From Deltaproteobacteria bacterium (GTDB lineage: Bacteria; Desulfobacterota; Desulfarculia; Adiutricales; Adiutricaceae): 7,229 bases of DNA. Location: NCBI GenBank assembly GCA_031279525.1, contig JAITIH010000161.1, forward strand, positions 1-7,229. The letters run 5' to 3'. The position numbers and the translations under genes are program-made. Below the pieces are notes generated by a model. It was not told the origin of the DNA. It worked only from the letters and a program-made list of their open reading frames with translations, and ran no database searches. Shown piece by piece: positions 5,237-7,229 of the stretch; the stretch's first letter is position 1, and every line of letters starts with the position of its first letter.

Positions 5237-7229
5237 TTAAAAAAGCCGGGGTTCCTCGAGGGTTGGGGGCCTGTCTTTCAAAAGGATGGCTTTAGCCTGA
5301 ATCTCCGGCCAGGCGTAGACCAAGGAATTGTAGGGCAGGGCCAGTTGAGCCCAATTTTCGCTCTCGCAAAGGCCGTACAGACGGTAAGCCAGGGCTTTTA
5401 CCCGGTCGAGCCCGGGGCTAACCCCCACGGCCAAGGCTACTCGGGCGCAGGCCTCGACCCCGCCCGTCCGTAAGGCCTCCAGAAAAAGATGGGTCAATCG
5501 CCAGGCGTTTTTCTCGCCCGGCCGGGCCGGGGCCTTAATTTCCTCTGGCCTATAGAGGCGGACCTGGCCTTTTTGGGCCTCTAAGACGCTTTCCGCGACC
5601 AGTCGGGCCACCGAGGAGTTTTTGGCCCGGGCTAAGACGTCGGCCTTGCCGAAACTAAGCTGGTCGAAGCCGGCCTCGGAAAAAACGGCCAGGCACAGGC
5701 CGCTGTCGACGTCTAGAGCGCCTTCCAACTCGGCGAAATGGGCGTCCAGGGCCTGGTTGATCAAGGCCAAAGCCCGCCGGACGGTTAAGGCCTCGCCGTC
5801 GGGCTCTAAAATCTTGGAATAGCGCGAATAAACGGCCATGCCCGGGCCAATGGCCGCCTGGGCCAAATCCACCGGGGAAATATTGGCCTGGGTTAGGTTA
5901 GAAAGGGCCGGGGCCAACTCGGCCCTAAGGGCCTTAACGAAGTCTTGGAGCGAGGCGGCCGGAGCGCTAGAGGGGCGCTTGCGGCAAACCAAGACGATGG
6001 AAGAAGACAAGGCGTTGACCCCCAGGCTTAAGGGCCGGTTGCTTTTTTCGGTTAGTATTGGCCAGGTCCCGGTGATGGCGAAGCCTGAGTCGACGATGGA
6101 CGAAAGCATGGCCTCCCAGCCGGTCGAGGCCAAGAGCTTGCCCTCGCCCAAAGCCCACGGGCCGCCCTCGGCCGGGCTAGCCGCGGGTTTTCTAGCCGGG
6201 CCTTGGGACTCGCGCTGCTTAAAAGCGTAGTAAATGGTCAGGGGAAAACCGTCGTCGGCGCAGTCGCGTAAATTCCGAAGGGCCTTGGACATTTCCGCCT
6301 CGAAAAAAACCCGGGCCTTTTTCCGGTCGCCTTGGAAGCGGAAGGGCGAGGCGACGATCTCCTCGGATTTAGGGGTGACGACGCGGGCGAAAACGCTTTT
6401 ATAGACTTTCTTAAGGGGCCGCCTTAGCCAGACGTAGAAAAAATCGGAAAGATCGGCGTAGCCAATGTTGTCGTAATAGGGCGGGTCGGTGGACACCAAA
6501 AGGTTCTTACGCCCCAAAGACGTTTGGGCGTCGCGGAGGCTAACCTCGGCCGGGGCGGCGGCCGGCAGGTTCCTTAGGCTTTCGGCCAGCCATTTGGCGA
6601 TCGTCCCTAGGCTGCCTGAGGAGTCGGAAAACGGGTTGCCCTCGGCGTAGTTCCAGATCATGGGCACGGATCTTTTGGCGAAGGTGTTGCCCAAGATCTC
6701 TCGAGACGAATGCCAAGAGCAAAGGCTGGAATGGTAAAGGGCGATTTTATCGACGATAAAGCTAAGGTAAACGACGATCGCCTCTCCGTAGGCCTTAGCC
6801 CCGTCCCCGCCCTCGGCGAGGCCCTTTCCGTCGTCGAGCCAGCCCGCCTTTATGGCGTCCTCTTCCGCCATCTGGCCCGCCTCTTCGACCAAGGGGCCCA
6901 AAGCCGTCAGAAGCGTCAGCTGGCGAGGGGTGAAAAGGTCCTTGTAACGCGAAAAGCCGTACCGATAAACCCTAAACCCCAAAGCCTTCTCGGGCAGGGC
7001 CGTCTCCGGGGCGTCCTCGGGCTCGGGGACTGCCGCGGCCATTTCGCTAATAGGGTCGGGCGGAAGATAGATCAGCTGGCTTTGGCCCTTAACGACCACG
7101 GCCATGAGCTGGCTTTTGAGCCTATTGGCCGAGCCTTCCTCGCGCAGATAGGGAAACCCGATGGGGCTCTGGCAGAAGAGGCACCTCGCCCCCCCGCTTT
7201 TTTCGACCGTCCCTTTAACGACGGGCGGG
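5237..7229 (-). CDS. DUF1156/COG1743-type adenine-specific DNA methylase (N-terminus outside window)
   Basis: A large SAM-dependent DNA methyltransferase, probably making N6-methyladenine. The frame is open to the right edge, giving 663 visible residues. Upstream of the ATG at 7105 the frame encodes RCLFC (visible residues 15-19, half of the family's zinc ribbon) and a conserved LREEGSANRLKSQLMAVV segment, so 7105 is internal and not the start. Catalytic motif IV is DPPYYDNIGYADLSDFFYVW, with DPPY at visible residues 248-251 (about 6476-6487). Further family blocks are FFEAEMSKALRNLRDCADDG and ITGTWPILTEKSNRPLSLGVNAL, ending in IVLVCRKR. The last 250 or so residues are helical and Ala/Leu-rich. 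The SAM-binding motif I and the DUF1156 domain lie N-terminal in this family and so fall outside. Full-length members are about 900-1000 residues. Such methylases recur in phage-defence loci with DUF499 ATPases and helicases; no such partner is visible downstream, so upstream sequence decides. The stop is TAA at 5237. Confidence 0.9.
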   Translation of the reverse strand, partial: PPVVKGTVEKSGGARCLFCQSPIGFPYLREEGSANRLKSQLMAVVVKGQSQLIYLPPDPISEMAAAVPEPEDAPETALPEKALGFRVYRYGFSRYKDLFTPRQLTLLTALGPLVEEAGQMAEEDAIKAGWLDDGKGLAEGGDGAKAYGEAIVVYLSFIVDKIALYHSSLCSWHSSREILGNTFAKRSVPMIWNYAEGNPFSDSSGSLGTIAKWLAESLRNLPAAAPAEVSLRDAQTSLGRKNLLVSTDPPYYDNIGYADLSDFFYVWLRRPLKKVYKSVFARVVTPKSEEIVASPFRFQGDRKKARVFFEAEMSKALRNLRDCADDGFPLTIYYAFKQRESQGPARKPAASPAEGGPWALGEGKLLASTGWEAMLSSIVDSGFAITGTWPILTEKSNRPLSLGVNALSSSIVLVCRKRPSSAPAASLQDFVKALRAELAPALSNLTQANISPVDLAQAAIGPGMAVYSRYSKILEPDGEALTVRRALALINQALDAHFAELEGALDVDSGLCLAVFSEAGFDQLSFGKADVLARAKNSSVARLVAESVLEAQKGQVRLYRPEEIKAPARPGEKNAWRLTHLFLEALRTGGVEACARVALAVGVSPGLDRVKALAYRLYGLCESENWAQLALPYNSLVYAWPEIQAKAILLKDRPPTLEEPRLF

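Noticed and set aside
5186..5473. 95-codon plus-strand frame opposite the methylase C-terminus
   Set aside because: Most of it lies antisense to the methylase coding region, and it shows no domain or ribosome site.

Overview
The window carries four genes, all on the minus strand. In transcription order they are: a DNA methylase of the DUF1156/COG1743 type (cut by the right edge), a PadR-family regulator, an aquaglyceroporin fused in frame to a CobW-like G3E GTPase, and a GlcD-type FAD oxidase (cut by the left edge). The DNA is GC-rich, with many GGCC and TTAA/CTAA words, and the genes have Shine-Dalgarno sites and sigma70-type signals. A bacterium is therefore certain in practice. A Gram-negative anaerobe of the Desulfobacterota kind would fit the gene families, but that is a guess and no marker gene settles it.

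Right side (5237-7229): the C-terminal 663 residues of the methylase, with half of a zinc ribbon, the DPPY catalytic motif and the conserved C-terminal NR..G.NAL block. The 5' end lies outside the window, and the first ATG visible in frame is internal.

Middle (2474-5109): a compact regulated unit. A strong sigma70-like promoter (TTGACA-N17-TATAAA) with A-tracts upstream drives a leader of about 220 nt, then padR, then the aquaporin-GTPase reading frame, whose start overlaps the padR stop by 4 bp. The leader carries four copies of the motif CCRCTATTGRA and three strong inverted repeats. They look like operators for the PadR protein, RNA attenuation structures, or both. The aquaporin and GTPase are one open frame, but the junction holds an A6 run next to an out-of-frame TAG and a canonical Shine-Dalgarno plus ATG for the GTPase. 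The fusion therefore looks like two genes joined by a one-base change, or by slippage.

Left side (1-2473): about 1.3 kb without a convincing gene (two 44-bp tandem repeats, a 9-bp tandem repeat, a bidirectional terminator palindrome, GC-rich dispersed repeats), then the GlcD-type oxidase.

Working together: the PadR repressor probably controls its own operon, which encodes a channel for a small neutral solute and a metal- or cofactor-handling GTPase. The nearby 2-hydroxyacid oxidase could act on something the channel passes, but it is separated by the gap and may be an independent unit.
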